This document shows positions 1 to 9,406 of a DNA stretch of 64,000 bases, in pieces. Below the pieces are notes generated by a model. The model searched no databases. It saw only the letters and a list, made by a program, of their open reading frames with translations, and was not told the DNA's origin. Every line of letters begins with the position of its first letter. The first letter of the stretch is position 1. The translations under genes and the position numbers were made by a program. The stretch comes from Staphylococcus lugdunensis (lineage in GTDB: Bacteria > Bacillota > Bacilli > Staphylococcales > Staphylococcaceae): contig NZ_PPPV01000016.1 in NCBI RefSeq assembly GCF_002901705.1, positions 540,907 to 604,906 on the forward strand. Reading direction: 5' to 3'.

Positions 1-1890
1 CTTCGTCGCTACACCGCTTATTGTGTTTGTTCTAGGGTCAAACGTTACTCCTTCCGGTAGACCACTGACTTTATTTGTCACTACTTGACCACTATTATCT
101 GTAGCTCTAATCTCGATGTCGTCTATCGCGGTATTCACCTCTTTGGTTTGGTCACTAATTCCTTTCACCGTCGGTGCTGTCGTGTCTACAACTTTGATTA
201 TGAATTTTGTCTCAACACTATTACCCTCAGCGTCAGTGCTTATCACTACGATTGGATAGGTGCCGACCTTCGTCGCTACACCGCTTATTGTATTTGTTCT
301 AGAATCAAACGTTACTCCTTCCGGTAGACCACTGACTCTATTTGTTACTACTTCGCCACTATTATCTGTAGCACTGATCTCGATGTTATCGATTGCCGTA
401 TTTACCTCTTTGGTTTGATCGCTAATCTCTTTCACCGTCGGTGCTGTCGTATCTACAACTTTGATATTGAATTTTGTCTCGACATTATTACCCTCAGCGT
501 CAGTGCTTATCACTACGATTGGATAGGTGCCGACTTTTGTGGCTACGCCGCTTATTGTATTTGTTGATGGATTAAACGTTACTCCTTCCGGCAGACCGCT
601 GACTTTATTTGTCACTGCTTGGCCACTATTATCTGTGGCATCTATCACAATTTCGTCTATAGCGGTATTCACCTCTTTGGTTTGGTCACTTATCTCTTTT
701 ACCGTCGGTGCCGTTGTATCTACAATTTTAATTGTGAATGTCGTATCTACTTTATTTCCTTGGTTATCCGTGCTTGTTACCACGATTGGATAGATGCCGA
801 CCTTCGTCGCTACACCACTTATTGTGTTTGTTTTAGGATCAAATGTTACTCCTTCCGGTAGACCATTTACTGTGTTTGTCACTGCTTGGCCACTATTATC
901 ACTCGCATCAATCTTGATGTTATCAATTGCCGTATTGACCTCTTTGGTTTGATTGTTGATTCCTTTTACCGTTGGTGCTGTCGTATCTACAACTTCAATT
1001 GTAAACCTTGTTTCAGTTGAATTTTTAGCATTATCCTCTACTGTTACTTTAAATTCATATTTCCCAACTTCTTTAGGCGAGCCACTTATTGTATTTGTTG
1101 TGGTATCAAATATTACGCCTCTAGGCAGACCTGTCACTACGATTGTAACATCTTGGTTGCTGTTATCACTTGCTACTATTTTAATATCATCAATTGGAGT
1201 ATTTACTTCTTTTTTCTGATTACTAATTGGATTAACAACTGGTTTTATTGTATCTCTGACGACAATAGTTGTATTCGTTACAGTTTGATTACCTGAAGCA
1301 TCTGTGGATATAATTACTATTTTGGACGTACCAGTTTGCGTAGGTGTACCTGAAATCGTATTGGTCTCGCTGTCAAATGTTATTCCATCAGGCAGTCCAC
1401 TTACAGTATTTACTACTGATCCAAGGCTATTATCCTTAGCATCAATCTTAATTGAATTGATAGGTGTGTTAATTTCAACTGTTTGTGACTGAATAGCATT
1501 TACAACAGGACTAGTTGTATCTTGCACAAAAATTGTGAATTTTGTTTTAGTCACATTATTTTCGTTATCTTTTGACATAACTTCTATTGGATAAGTCCCT
1601 AACGTAGTTGGTATGCCGCTAATTGTATTTGTTGTAGAATCAAATGTCACTCCATCTGGCAAACCACTTACTGTATTATTCACAGGTAAGCCACTATCAT
1701 CTGTTGCATTAATCAAAATGTTAGAGATAGCAGTATTGATTTCAATGGTTTGATTTTCAATTGGTTTTACATCTGGTGCGGTTATGTCACGCGCTGTTAT
1801 AGCAAAAGACGTTGTTGATACATTTCCTGAAGCATCTGTAGCTGTAACAGTAATTGGATAAACGCCTACTTGTGTTGGTTTACCACTAAT
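1..1890 (-). repeat. Tandem 267-bp (89-aa) Ig-like repeats in the adhesin gene
   Basis: A recurring motif (plus-strand cttcgtcgctacaccgctta and variants) starts near 1, 268, 535, 802, 1069, 1336, 1603 and 1870, so the period is 267 bp. In protein terms each unit carries a core like TNTISG followed by Gly/Tyr-Pro-Ile and a DTTAP linker. The units nearest the left edge are almost identical in DNA, while those from about 1070 onward are increasingly divergent. This fits recent homogenisation of the units towards the C-terminal side. Confidence 0.85.
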
Positions 1891-4276
1891 TTCTTGTGTA
1901 TCGCTGTTGTAAGACACTCCATTAGGTAATTGACTGATTGTAATTTTTATAGGATCTCCACTATTATCTGTCGCATTAATTTTTACATTATTAATCGCTG
2001 TATTAATTAAGACGACTTGACTATTAATGTCTTCGAGCGAAGGTGGTGTAGTATCTGTCACTGTAATAGTCGTTGGTTGAGAGACGTTTAATCCTTTATC
2101 TATGGCTGTAATAGAAATTGTTTCTTTACCTGTTAAATTAAATCCTGATGGTATACTAACAGAAAAGTTACCATTACTATCTACTGTACCTGTTAATATG
2201 CGCCCATCACTAAATGCTAAATTAATTTTTGTATTGGCCTCTGCTGTTCCTATTATTGCTTTATCGTCTGTTGTAATGTTGTTCGCAACTGGTTTTTCTG
2301 GTGGTACTCTATCTATTAAATCGACATAGGAACTCGCATATGAACCCATCAGACGGTTATTAGCTGAACCATTATCTCTTGAATCTAAATAATCTGTTTC
2401 TAGCCAAGATGAAAATGTTAATCTATCACTCAATTCTCTTTGGAGTTGCTCAATTGTCACACCATCTTTTAATTTGTATGAAATCGTATAATTTCGTGAT
2501 TGACCTAATGTACCATAAAAGACATTATGATCTAAACTCCCACGTGCACTATTAAGATGGCTTGTCGTATTATTATCTTTAATAGAAATTTCATTGATTT
2601 TACTGGAATCAAAGAAACCATTATCATCAACAAATCCTTGGACATTTCTATCCGAACTAATTGGATTTCCAAAAATATCGGACACATAAATGTTAATAGA
2701 ACCACGATCTATATATGGCATTAATTCTTTTGGTATCTGTTCTTTCACATACAATACCCAGTTATAATCTGTTTGTAAAAAGTTTTCATCTGGTTTAAAT
2801 GAATGAATGGATTTTATAGTGTTATCAGTTCTACTTATATCAATTTTGTTAATTAAACGCCCTGTCGTAAATCCTGATGATTGTGTTGACTGCGGCACTT
2901 TAGGATTGAGTGTTGGTGTTATTAAAGCATTTTGAATACTTTCGGGCGCAATTGATCCATCATTTAGTGTCCATGTGTGCGTAAAATAAACTGGATTCGT
3001 ATTAGAATATCCGAGCGAAGTTAAACTTTGATTATTTTTTAATGTGATTATTATAGGAGAATTAGTTACTGAACCTATCAATCCTAAGTTAGCATTGGAT
3101 GCAGGTGTATACCAATTTTGCCCATTATTATCTGTTATCATATTAGTACCATCAAAACTTATACTTTCAATCTGTGAAAAAAATTTACTTTGAGAAAACG
3201 ATAAATTTATTTTCCCATTATTAAGATTAGTAGTTGCACTATTCCATTTTGTTAAATTTAGCGTAATAGTGCTGCCATTGGAATTTTTATTTTGTGTAAT
3301 ACCTGCAAATCTTAAACTTGATTCATCAGAAACAGTCGTTGCATTATAACCTAATTCATGCAGCATATAAGAATATTTACTATTTTTCGGAGTTGGATAA
3401 TCAATAACTTTCGGATCACTAATTGACGTATCTGCAGCATAATTACTTTTTACCATTAACGCACGTCTTTGTTTAACGGTAATTGGTTGAGTAGTAACTA
3501 CTTTTTCCTCATTTGTCTTATCACCATTACTATTGGTAAATGGTGTCACTCCAGTATACGTCACTCCAGATAGTGTAGTGTTTTGATCTGAATTATTACT
3601 ATTATTCTTTGATGTTACGGTTGTATCTTGTTGGGATTTTTCTTGTACTAACTTACGACTCTGCTTTAATGTTGTTTGTGCCGAAGTTGATTTTTGAGTA
3701 GTAGATTGGATTTGAGCAGCTTGTTGATTCGTAGTTTCCGTTGTGTTTTTAAATTTTGCTGTTAAATTTTCTTTAACACTATTTTGTGGATTTATATTTT
3801 CATTGGTGGTTGTTTCATTTTTTGATTTTATAATGTTAGCATTGAATTTTTCATTTTTCGCATCATTAGTTGTATTTTGATGTATTACATTTTCATTAGA
3901 TTGTATGGAATTAGTTGTGGCATCTGTAGTAATATCATTATCCTGTTGTTCACTTGTAGATGAATCGGCCGTATTTAAAGCTTTCGAGTTATCTACACTT
4001 GTTTCGGTTATTGTCGAGATATTTTGTTGTTCTTCAGTAGTTTGACCATGGAGATTATTTTGTTGCTTATTATTGCTTTTTTGTCTCTTCGGAACTATCA
4101 TTCGCCTGTTTATTACTTTGAATTGCTTGCATTTCTTCAGCATATGCTACTTTTGGCACACCGAATATTAGCGTTACTCCAATTAAAATTGAAGCCGTTC
4201 CTACTTTGAATTTTCTTATTGAGTGTAGTTGTTGTCTTTTTTCCTCGGGATTAATAACGCTTACACCTTTTTTCAT
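1..4276 (-). pseudogene. Giant YSIRK surface adhesin with Ig-like repeats; frameshifted near the start and cut by the left window edge
   Basis: The start codon at 4276 opens a YSIRK-type signal peptide (HSIRKFKVGTAS, then a hydrophobic stretch and cleavage near AYA-EE). The frame stops after 68 residues at 4070. Reading on with one base removed from the A6 run (plus-strand T6 at 4077-4082) gives a frame I could follow without a stop to base 1. Its order is: a low-complexity Ser/Thr/Asn/Gln stretch (about 3600-4060), a ligand-binding-like A region (about 2320-3500), one bacterial Ig-like domain (about 2030-2320) and tandem 89-aa putative-Ig (He_PIG type) repeats to the edge. Such proteins are sortase-anchored adhesins, but the LPXTG end is outside the window. 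The break may be real decay, a phase state or a sequencing error. Confidence 0.8.
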
Positions 4277-4929
4277 ATTAATCTCTCCCTAATATTTAAC
4301 GATATTTCTACTACCTTAGCACAATTTTTGCAAAAATAATTTCATTTTAAAAGTATTTTCAACCAAAATTAAACATATTGAACAAAATCATTTTAAGTGT
4401 TGATTTATTAAGCACAAAATTGTCATATGTGCATTATAGTTTTCATCTATATTATTGCAAAAAATACATTCTTAAAATTATATATATACTGTAATTTAAA
4501 AATTTAATTATTTTTCAACAAAGGTAGTTGGATATAAAAATTGCAAAGTTAAAATTATGTATATATGACATATTCAATTTACTAGCTGAAGTTTATAATA
4601 TAGTCTTTTAAAATTTTTGATGTTGAAAATAACTATAAGTACTTATTTAAGCAACTTCTCATTTAACAATACTGCTCAAATAGCACAAGCAAAGATAGAA
4701 ATGGCTGATACAAACTACAGAATATTGAAGTTTTGAAATTGAGCCTCTTTATTCGGTAAATAAAACTATAACTACCACGTTTTTTTGCTTGTAAGTAGCT
4801 TTTGTTTAAATAATTTAATAAGTATCAAATCTATACTTATATTCAATGTTTTATTATATAAAGACCTATAAACTTGTATTATCTTGACAATGTGAATGAA
4901 AAGTTTTAAATTGAAATTAAAGTTAAATA
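4277..4929. other. AT-rich intergenic region, no gene seen
   Basis: It holds the ribosome binding site of the adhesin (GGGAGAGATT just before 4276) and must hold the promoters of the adhesin and of the thiamine-controlled operon. A stretch near 4655-4735 reads as about 20 open codons on the plus strand (AQIAQAKIEMADTNYRILK), which might be a gene remnant, but I do not recognise it. Confidence 0.5.
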
Positions 4930-5020
4930 TATGCACTAGGGGTGTTTTTATAACTGAGAATAGGCGTGGCCTTAAACCCTTTGAACCTGATCTAGTTGAT
5001 ACTAGCGTAGGAAAGTGTGT
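4930..5020 (+). promoter_or_regulatory. TPP (thi-box) riboswitch
   Basis: The conserved thi-box elements are present in order: an ACTAGGGGTG block (4935-4944), CTGAGA (4954-4959), ACCCTTTGAACCTGATC (4976-4992), then a short TAGT/ACTA hairpin and GCGTAGGAAAGTG (5005-5017), with CACT/AGTG able to close the P1 stem. An intrinsic terminator follows at 5091. TPP binding is therefore expected to switch off the downstream SDR and monooxygenase genes. Confidence 0.93.
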
Positions 5021-5090
5021 GGAACCTAATATTAATATGTCTAATGGCCTCTTTTATTTTGAGTCCGTTATTTATGATAGTTTTACGTTG

Positions 5091-5125
5091 CGCAACTTTC
5101 CTAGTGAAGGTTGCGTATTTTTTTC
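5091..5125 (+). terminator. Riboswitch expression-platform terminator
   Basis: CGCAACTTTC and GAAGGTTGCG form a 10-bp stem with one G-U pair and a CTAGT loop, followed by TATTTTTTTTC. It lies between the TPP aptamer and the AAGGAGG of the next gene, as expected for transcriptional control. Confidence 0.9.
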
Positions 5126-5153
5126 TTTAATATTCTTTATAAGGAGGTTCACA

Positions 5154-5903
5154 ATGGCAAAAACTGTATTAGTAACTGGAGCTAGTCGTGGCCTTGGTTC
5201 TGTTATAGCACGCACTCTAGTCGCTAAAGGATTTCAAGTTGTGATTAATTATAATCAAAGTCAAACAGCGGCCGAACAGTTAATGCAAGAGCTAGGAACT
5301 CAAACTATTGCATTACAAGCAGATGTTCGTAATCGTGAGCAAGTGAATGCGATGGTAGCTAGTGCAATCGATCATTTTGGACATATCGATGCTGTTGTTA
5401 ACAATGCATTAGTTAACTTTAAATTCGATCCTGACGCACAAAAATCCTTCAAAGATTTATCTTGGGACGATTATCAAGCACAACTAGATGGAACCTTGAA
5501 AGCAAGTTTTAATGTTATTCAAAGTGTACTACCTCAATTTATTGAGCATAAACAAGGTTCTGTAGTAAATATCGGTACAAATTTATATCAAAACCCAGTT
5601 GTTCCTTATCATGAATATACAACTGCAAAAGCGAGTATTATCGGTTTTACTAGAAATATTGCTGCTGAACTTGGTCAATATGGTATCACTGCTAATGTCG
5701 TCTCAGGGGGCTTACTTAAAACAACAGATGCCAGTGCAGTTACGACACCGGAAGTATTTGATTTAATTGCAAGTACAACACCGTTACATCAAGTTACAAG
5801 CCCGCAAGATGTTGCCAACATGGTTGTCTATCTATGTTCAGATGAAGCTAAACAAATTACAGGACAAAATATAACTGTAGATGGTGGCTTAACAATGAAT
5901 TGA
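5154..5903 (+). CDS. Short-chain dehydrogenase/reductase under TPP riboswitch control
   Basis: A 249-aa classical SDR, close in type to 3-oxoacyl-ACP reductases. The nucleotide-binding motif GASRGLG lies near residues 10-16, an NNAL motif follows beta-4, and the catalytic pair is YTTAK with an upstream Asn/Thr-rich stretch where Ser is usual. The C-terminal ITGQNITVDGG is typical of the family. I place the start at 5154, nine residues before the GASRG motif, because AAGGAGG sits just upstream at 5141. A longer frame from 4896 runs through the riboswitch and is not credible. The gene is the first of a two-gene unit with the monooxygenase at 5995. TPP control suggests a role in thiamine or thiamine-fragment metabolism; the substrate is unknown. 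Confidence 0.9.
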   Translation: MAKTVLVTGASRGLGSVIARTLVAKGFQVVINYNQSQTAAEQLMQELGTQTIALQADVRNREQVNAMVASAIDHFGHIDAVVNNALVNFKFDPDAQKSFKDLSWDDYQAQLDGTLKASFNVIQSVLPQFIEHKQGSVVNIGTNLYQNPVVPYHEYTTAKASIIGFTRNIAAELGQYGITANVVSGGLLKTTDASAVTTPEVFDLIASTTPLHQVTSPQDVANMVVYLCSDEAKQITGQNITVDGGLTMN

Positions 5904-5994
5904 TTGTCCATTTGAACGCCATTATTAATTTTAAGAGTTGGACACTTCTAACCCAATAATCGTTATAAATGTAGCTGTATTGGAGTGTATATAT

Positions 5995-7305
5995 ATGTAT
6001 CAACAGCAACAACGTCAAATGCATATTGGCGTCTTAGTTTATGGTTGCGGTCATCATCAAGCAGCTTGGCAAATGCCTGATTCTGCAGTTGAACGGCTTG
6101 GTGATGTTTCATACTACCAAGAGTTAGCACAACTTGCTGAACGAGGTTGTTTAGATATTGTCTTTTTCGCAGACAATCAATCCTTTAATACCAATGACTC
6201 AAGTGCAATGCCTGCCTTTTGGTTTGATCCACTCATAAATTTAACAGCCATATCACAAGTAACTCAGTACGTCGGTCTGGTCCCAACTATTTCGAGTACA
6301 TTTTCGGATCCTTATACTGTTGCCAGACAATTGCTTAGTCTTGACCATATGACAGGTGGACGGGTTGGTTGGAATTTAGTAACATCGATGACTGATATAG
6401 AAGCACAAAATCATAGTATGACAGAGTTACCTAATCATGAAGCTCGCTACGCTCGTGCACAAGAATTTGCTGCAGTCATGCAACACTTGTTTACAAACTG
6501 GAAAGCAACAGATATTGTTGCCGATAAAGAGCGTGGTGTTCTCATGAATGCGTCTCAAATTAAACCGATAGAATTTAATGGTAACTATTTTCAAGTGAGA
6601 GGCCCAATCTCTACACCTCAGAGTCCACAGGGGCGACCGGTTAATATGCAAGCTGGTGCTTCTAAACAAGGCATCGCACTTGCCGCAAGATATGCGGATG
6701 CTGTGTATGCAGTATCATGGAATTTAACTCAAGCCAAAAGGTATCGTGAGCGATTAAAGCAGGCATTATCACAAACGGCTGAACCACAACGTCATATTAA
6801 AGTATTTCCTGGTTTAGTTACTTATGTAGGACAAACAAAGGAAGAAGCTTTAGCGAAGAAAAAACGTTTAGATGCACAACTTCCTGTGAAAACAGCGTTA
6901 AAACAACTTAGCTTTTTCATTCAACAAGATTGTCAGGATTGGAACTTAGATGGTCCGGTTCCAGAGTTACCTCCAATTGAGACTTTTGAGGGTCCAACTG
7001 GTCGTTATGAAACAGTACTTGAAATCATTAAAGATAAACAACCTACTGTTCGAGAACTGTTGGGTTATCTCAATGCAGGTGGTGGACATCTTACATTAAT
7101 CGGTACACCGAAAGAAATTGTAGATGAGATGGAGCTTTGGTTTAATGAAGGCGTAGCAGACGGTTTTAATTTAATGCCACCATCTCTGCCGCATAGTTTG
7201 AACGATTTCGTGACTTATATTGTCCCGGAATTACAACAACGAGGCTTATATCGTAAAAGATATCAAAGCCATACTTTAAAGTCACATTTAGACATTAATT
7301 ATTAA
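5995..7305 (+). CDS. NtaA/SnaA/DszA-family FMN-dependent monooxygenase
   Basis: A 436-aa member of the luciferase-like (LLM) superfamily, NtaA/SnaA/DszA branch. These enzymes use FMNH2 from a partner reductase to oxidise or cleave C-N and C-S bonds. Family hallmarks are MHIGVLVYGCGHHQAAW at the start, ELAQLAERGCLDIVFFAD, and SSTFSDPYTVARQ with TGGRVGWNLVTS in the middle. The ATG at 5995 has TTGGAGTG seven bases upstream; an in-frame TTG at 5938 lacks such a site. The gene follows the SDR by about 90 bp with no terminator between, so it should share the TPP riboswitch. No flavin reductase gene is next to it. A role in breaking down or salvaging thiamine-like heterocycles is inference. Confidence 0.88.
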   Translation: MYQQQQRQMHIGVLVYGCGHHQAAWQMPDSAVERLGDVSYYQELAQLAERGCLDIVFFADNQSFNTNDSSAMPAFWFDPLINLTAISQVTQYVGLVPTISSTFSDPYTVARQLLSLDHMTGGRVGWNLVTSMTDIEAQNHSMTELPNHEARYARAQEFAAVMQHLFTNWKATDIVADKERGVLMNASQIKPIEFNGNYFQVRGPISTPQSPQGRPVNMQAGASKQGIALAARYADAVYAVSWNLTQAKRYRERLKQALSQTAEPQRHIKVFPGLVTYVGQTKEEALAKKKRLDAQLPVKTALKQLSFFIQQDCQDWNLDGPVPELPPIETFEGPTGRYETVLEIIKDKQPTVRELLGYLNAGGGHLTLIGTPKEIVDEMELWFNEGVADGFNLMPPSLPHSLNDFVTYIVPELQQRGLYRKRYQSHTLKSHLDINY

Positions 7306-7358
7306 TTCATTTATCCATACCTAATATTTTATCCATATAATAGAAAAAGAACGTAAGA

Positions 7359-7393
7359 AACCCTGATGCAAGAATATATCCTGCATCAGGGTT
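7359..7393. terminator. Intergenic terminator hairpin between convergent genes
   Basis: AACCCTGATGCA and TGCATCAGGGTT form a perfect 12-bp stem. On the minus strand it is followed by a T-rich stretch, so it mainly ends the DUF4064 gene at 7402. It could also stop the monooxygenase transcript. Confidence 0.8.
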
Positions 7394-7401
7394 ATTATCC
7401 T

Positions 7402-8076
7402 TTAATATTTATATGGATCATCGTTTTTTTCTTGTTGACGACGCTCAGCAGCATCTCGCACAAAATCATCATGCTGATCATCATTTGATAATCGCGTATC
7501 ATCTGATACATCCTTATCGTTAGTAGAATGTGATTGATGATGGTCATGATTATCAACTTCTACATCTTGCTGTTGATGACGATATTCGTCATTGTGGTTC
7601 TCACTATAATTATTGTATCGCTCATTCTCTTCTGGTGGGATATCAGTTGTTGTACCACTGTTATACGCATATTGATTTTTAGGTCTTCTAACAAGCAACA
7701 TAATCGCAGCAATTAACCATAAAATTCCTGCTACCCAGCTGACATTAAATACGCTTAATACTACAGCAATAATAAGTAGTATTGCAGAAATCGTAGGATG
7801 TTTGCTCAACATAATCGCAGCAACTAAAGTTAAGCCTAAGATAACAATTCCGATCATAATCCAGCCAGAAGAATTTGTGGCTACTGAATTAACAGCTTCT
7901 ATTGTCTGGTCTCTCGAAACATTTGAATCTGGATTTTTTTGTAGTTCGTTAGCCAATTGTTCTTTAAAATCACTATCACTAACCATCATTTGAATTAAAA
8001 CTAAAAAGATAACGTATAACGTATGTAATATAAATCCAATCCAAGTTAAAACTTTTTCACCTGTTCTTTTAATCAT
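7402..8076 (-). CDS. DUF4064-type membrane protein with long hydrophilic tail (copy A)
   Basis: A 224-aa protein. After MIKRTGEKVLTWIG come a first transmembrane segment, an extracytoplasmic loop with charged residues, and two or three closely spaced transmembrane segments (to about residue 135). A roughly 85-residue tail rich in Asp, His, Asn and Gln follows, ending ERRQQEKNDDPYKY. I place the start at 8076 because AAGGAGG lies immediately upstream. It is the first of three paralogues in the same direction (next at 8349 and 8915), all beginning with a similar RTxExVLTWxGxxLH pattern. Function is unknown. The setting beside braDE hints at an envelope role but does not prove it. Confidence 0.8.
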   Translation of the reverse strand: MIKRTGEKVLTWIGFILHTLYVIFLVLIQMMVSDSDFKEQLANELQKNPDSNVSRDQTIEAVNSVATNSSGWIMIGIVILGLTLVAAIMLSKHPTISAILLIIAVVLSVFNVSWVAGILWLIAAIMLLVRRPKNQYAYNSGTTTDIPPEENERYNNYSENHNDEYRHQQQDVEVDNHDHHQSHSTNDKDVSDDTRLSNDDQHDDFVRDAAERRQQEKNDDPYKY

Positions 8077-8189
8077 AATAATCCTCCTTTTATTTTGCTT
8101 TACCCACGAAATCCTTACTTTACACTTATTTATGACAATAAATATGCTCAATATTTATAATATAACTATATTACATGATAATTTAACTT

Positions 8190-8348
8190 TATTTTGCTCT
8201 TGTTGACGACGCTCTATACCATCTTGAAAATAAAACCCTCATATGATTCATTTTGTATAGAAATACCACCAATTGAATACTTACAATCATATTGTGATGA
8301 TTGACTTTGACGATTGTTAGCTTCTAAATCTATTAACTGTCAAGTATT
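8190..8348 (-). other. Eroded C-terminal tail of the second DUF4064 gene
   Basis: Just after the stop of the gene at 8349, the minus strand still reads as hydrophilic tail-like sequence (LEANNRQSQSSQYD) out of frame. It then reaches GIERRQQEQNK in another frame near 8190-8225, which matches the ERRQQE end of the paralogue at 7402. This looks like a former long tail lost by nonsense and frameshift changes. Confidence 0.6.
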
Positions 8349-8828
8349 TTAACTCTGACTATGTTCATTATCGTTTGCGTCTTCCTGAGATGGATTAGAC
8401 ATGTTGTTGTAACTGTAGTCATATTGCGTTTTTGGTTTTCTCGCAAATAACATTATACTTGCGATAAGCCACAAGACAAACGCTACCCAACTCGCGTTCA
8501 ACAAACATAATGCTGCTGCAATAATAAGTAATATCGCTGATACATTTGTTCTTCTATGAATAAAGATTACTCCAATAATTGCTAAAACTAATATAACGAT
8601 GTTTATTATAGCTTGAATCGTGACAAGTGTTGAAAGAACATTAACAGACATTACCGCTTCAGACAAGGTTACATTTTCATCTGGTCTTTGTAATTCTTTC
8701 ATAATCATAAATTTTTTAAAATCATCATTTGTAAAAATTAATGACATAAGTAATAAAATGAAAAAGTATACCGCATGCAAAATAATTCCAGACCATGTTA
8801 GAACGGTTTCTACAGTTCGTTTAATCAT
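8349..8828 (-). CDS. DUF4064-type membrane protein, shortened tail (copy B)
   Basis: A 159-aa paralogue of the protein at 7402. It starts MIKRTVETVLTWSGIILHAVY after a clear AGGAGG at the 8828 start. It has an N-terminal transmembrane segment, a short outer loop and two to three further segments (about 70-130). The ASWVAFVLWLIASIMLFARKPKTQYDY stretch is close to the matching part of copy A. The cytoplasmic tail is only about 25 residues, and the DNA after the stop retains a decayed version of a longer tail. Function unknown. Confidence 0.78.
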   Translation of the reverse strand: MIKRTVETVLTWSGIILHAVYFFILLLMSLIFTNDDFKKFMIMKELQRPDENVTLSEAVMSVNVLSTLVTIQAIINIVILVLAIIGVIFIHRRTNVSAILLIIAAALCLLNASWVAFVLWLIASIMLFARKPKTQYDYSYNNMSNPSQEDANDNEHSQS

Positions 8829-8914
8829 TATTAACCTCCTAAAAGTTGACTTTACTTTTAAGAATGGTGCTTTACACTCAATATTTGTCAAAGATATGAT
8901 GTGATAATGAATGG

Positions 8915-9364
8915 TTATTGCAACCTATCTATCGTTTGCTGTTTCTCCTGTTGCAACGCATATTGCCGTTTTTTAATATCTTTAGGCTTTCTTGAGAGTA
9001 GCATTATCGCAGAAATCAGCCATAATAATCCGGAAATCCAGTTCATATTAAATAATGCTATTAGCGTCGTAAAAAATAAAATGGTGCTTGCAAATTTAGG
9101 CTTTTTCGCAATAATAAACACAGCTATAAGCGATAAAATAGTTATGATCATTCCCATAACAAGTAAAGAGTTAGCTATGTGTTCGACACCGTCATTAAAC
9201 CCATCCCGGTTATTATATAATAATAAGTAAAATGGAAGTAAAAATATTAAAATGCTGCTCAAAAATAATGGTAGTACAGCTTTGATTAGCAATATCATTA
9301 GCATATACAATATATGTAGCACTATACCGATACTGGTTAACGTTGTCTCAGCAACTCGATCCAT
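8915..9364 (-). CDS. DUF4064-type membrane protein (copy C)
   Basis: A 149-aa protein starting MDRVAETTLTSIGIVLHILY, with about four hydrophobic segments. The end reads MNWISGLLWLISAIMLLSRKPK, followed by a short Gln-rich tail, the same layout as the two paralogues downstream. The ribosome binding site AAAGGAT lies just upstream. It sits about 40 bp downstream of braE in the same direction and may be read through from the bra operon. Function unknown; tandem duplication is the likely origin of the trio. Confidence 0.78.
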   Translation of the reverse strand: MDRVAETTLTSIGIVLHILYMLMILLIKAVLPLFLSSILIFLLPFYLLLYNNRDGFNDGVEHIANSLLVMGMIITILSLIAVFIIAKKPKFASTILFFTTLIALFNMNWISGLLWLISAIMLLSRKPKDIKKRQYALQQEKQQTIDRLQ

Positions 9365-9406
9365 AAAAGTAAATCCTTTCTTAATCTTTTTTATTAAAGT
9401 ATTCCT

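Noticed and set aside
85..2329. Several plus-strand frames of 60-90 aa across the repeat region
   Set aside because: They recur with the repeat period and lie opposite the adhesin; they are shadows of repeat codons.
4070..4085. Programmed -1 frameshift at A AAA AAG in the adhesin
   Set aside because: A -1 slip leads to a third frame, not to the frame of the adhesin body, which needs one base fewer.
4655..4735. Open stretch that might be a gene remnant
   Set aside because: About 20 codons only, no family recognised; too little to call.
4896..5153. Upstream extension of the SDR frame
   Set aside because: It runs through the TPP riboswitch and terminator and has no ribosome binding site; the start at 5154 has a clear AAGGAGG.
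7534..7993. Plus-strand frames opposite the DUF4064 gene
   Set aside because: They lie fully inside the minus-strand gene, without ribosome binding sites.
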